The translations under genes and the position numbers were made by a program. Below, piece by piece: positions 62,823 to 64,000 of a DNA stretch of 64,000 nt. The stretch lies in assembly GCF_006874585.1 (NCBI RefSeq), contig NZ_CP029761.1, forward strand, positions 1,685,001 to 1,749,000, written 5' to 3'. Under the pieces are notes generated by a model. It made no database searches. It was not told where the DNA came from and saw only the letters and a program-made list of their open reading frames with translations. Position 1 is the first letter of the stretch; every line of letters begins with the position of its first letter. This DNA is from Sphingomonas sp. IC081 (GTDB taxonomy: Bacteria > Pseudomonadota > Alphaproteobacteria > Sphingomonadales > Sphingomonadaceae).

Positions 62823-64000
62823 AGGCCGTCGTCAGCCTCAATTCGGGCTCGTCCAGCATCAAGTTCGCGCTCTATACGCTCGATCGCGACCGCAAACCGA
62901 CATTGTCCGCCGGCGGCAAGATCGAACGGATCGGTCTTTCTCCCCGCCTCGCCATTCGCGACGCAGCAGGCACAGTGCTGATCGAACGCGAGTGGCCCGA
63001 CGAACGCGCCATGACCCATGCAGAGTTGCTCGCATGGTTGTTTGACTGGGCCACATCGCATCTCGAAGGGCGCGAAGTCCTCGCCGTCGGGCACCGCGTC
63101 GTCCACGGCGGGGTCGACTTCGCCCAGTCGTGCCTGATCGATACCATAGTGCTCGAGGAGCTTGAGAAGCTCTGTCCACTGGCCCCGCTCCACCAGCCCC
63201 ATAATCTGGCTGCCATCCGCGCGATCGCCGCGCTCGCGCCGGACCTTCCCCAGGTCGCCTGCTTCGACACCGCCTTCCACCATGATCGCCCCGCACCCGC
63301 CACCCGCTTCGCGCTCCCGCGCGCACTTCACGAGCAGGGCATCAGGCGCTACGGCTTCCATGGCCTCTCCTACGACTATATCGCCCGCCGCCTGGCAGAG
63401 CTCGACCCATCGCTTGCCGCCGGCCGCGTGATCGCCGCGCATCTGGGCAACGGCGCAAGCCTGTGCGCCATGTCAGGCGGCAAGAGCATCGACACGACGA
63501 TGGGTTTCACCGCGCTCGACGGCCTGATGATGGGCACGCGCTGCGGGTCGATCGACCCTGGCGTCATCCTGCATCTCCAGAACCGGGTGGGCATGAGCGC
63601 CGCCGACGTGGAGGCGCTGCTCTACAAGCAATCGGGCCTGCTGGGCGTATCAGGCATCTCGAGCGACATGCGTGAGCTTGCGGCCAGCGACCGGCCCGAA
63701 GCCCGCGAGGCCATCGACCTCTTCATCTGGCGTGCCGCGCGCGAGGCCGGCGCGCTGGCGTCATCGCTGGGCGGCCTTGACGGTCTCGTCTTCACGGCCG
63801 GCATCGGCGAGAACGACGCCGCCATCCGCGCGGGCATCTGCGAGCGCCTCGCATGGCTCGACATCAGCCTCGATGAGCGGGCCAATGCCGTCCATGCCGA
63901 CGTCATCAGCGCGCCTGGCAGCCCCATTACCGTCCGTGTCATCCCGACGGACGAAGAACGGATGATCGTCCTGCAGACACTGGCCACCCTTTTTGGAGTT
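62819..64000 (+). CDS. ackA: Acetate/propionate-family kinase, 3' end off the window
   Basis: At least 394 residues are present without a stop, close to the usual 395-400. The ASKHA-family motifs NSGSSSIKFALY, GHRVVHGGVDF, DTAFHHDRP, GFHGLSYDYIA, AAHLGNGASLCAM and GLMMGTRCGSIDPG are all intact. It makes ATP from acyl-phosphate and ADP, paired with the preceding phosphotransacylase. The start codon overlaps the upstream stop. Confidence 0.95.
   Translation, partial: MKAVVSLNSGSSSIKFALYTLDRDRKPTLSAGGKIERIGLSPRLAIRDAAGTVLIEREWPDERAMTHAELLAWLFDWATSHLEGREVLAVGHRVVHGGVDFAQSCLIDTIVLEELEKLCPLAPLHQPHNLAAIRAIAALAPDLPQVACFDTAFHHDRPAPATRFALPRALHEQGIRRYGFHGLSYDYIARRLAELDPSLAAGRVIAAHLGNGASLCAMSGGKSIDTTMGFTALDGLMMGTRCGSIDPGVILHLQNRVGMSAADVEALLYKQSGLLGVSGISSDMRELAASDRPEAREAIDLFIWRAAREAGALASSLGGLDGLVFTAGIGENDAAIRAGICERLAWLDISLDERANAVHADVISAPGSPITVRVIPTDEERMIVLQTLATLFGV

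Noticed and set aside
1..64000. CRISPR arrays, rRNA genes and riboswitches
   Set aside because: I looked for regularly spaced short repeats, rRNA signatures and known riboswitch-like leaders by eye and saw none. A computational search could still find a weak riboswitch.

Overview
The window comes from a GC-rich alphaproteobacterium. It is most likely a sphingomonad (Novosphingobium/Sphingobium-like), judging by gene content, codon use and an F-type transfer region resembling those of sphingomonad plasmids. This placement rests on recognising protein families, not on a database search.

Positions 1-12,055 are ordinary chromosome. In order they hold the 5' part of nuoA, an acetyl-CoA acetyltransferase with a bidirectional terminator behind it, an SH3-like exported protein, a 2-hydroxyacid dehydrogenase broken by a 10-bp tandem duplication, an ammonium-transporter-like protein lacking both pore histidines, a DUF805 protein, a MaoC-type dehydratase, a nitronate monooxygenase, an AHH-nuclease-domain protein, a DUF4261-like protein, a flavodoxin-like protein and recJ. 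Three tandem tRNA-Glu genes follow (two TTC anticodons, one CTC) behind a recognisable promoter.

An integrative conjugative element begins at the third tRNA-Glu. Its tyrosine integrase is split by a complete IS21-family element (13,622-16,179) that left a 9-bp target duplication. Next come an excisionase, an HNH protein with four zinc ribbons and an XRE regulator. A long rightward F-type (MPF_F) mating-pair-formation operon then runs to 41,638: unknown-dsbC-traA-traL-traE-traK-traB-traV-traC, four small membrane ORFs, traW-traU, traN in two genes, trbC, an S26 peptidase, traF, a thioredoxin-like protein, traH and traG. Most neighbours overlap by a few bases. The three larger gaps in the operon all contain strong GC-rich hairpins. 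No relaxase, coupling protein or right attachment site was seen, so the element either continues beyond the window or is decayed.

Positions 41,625-46,468 are accessory: a small membrane protein, a GNAT/DUF1778 toxin-antitoxin pair, a LuxR-type regulator with a possible 52-residue partner, a PfkB-family sugar kinase and an MBL-fold nuclease cut short by a second IS21-family element (46,469-48,925).

From 48,926 to the right edge lies a polyhydroxyalkanoate (PHA) and acyl-phosphate module. It contains two phasins, acetoacetyl-CoA reductase, a PHA synthase, an enoyl-CoA hydratase/phosphotransacylase fusion and acetate kinase. An RbbA-type ABC exporter with its permease, membrane-fusion protein and outer-membrane factor lies in the same block. 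An IS1380-family element sits between a truncated TetR regulator and an oleate hydratase remnant. Three genes at the IS edges are cut without matching target duplications, so IS-mediated deletion has probably shaped this block. Inferred role: acetoacetyl-CoA and enoyl-CoA would be reduced or hydrated to (R)-3-hydroxyacyl-CoA and stored as PHA granules coated by phasins, while excess acyl-CoA would be turned into acyl-phosphate and ATP.
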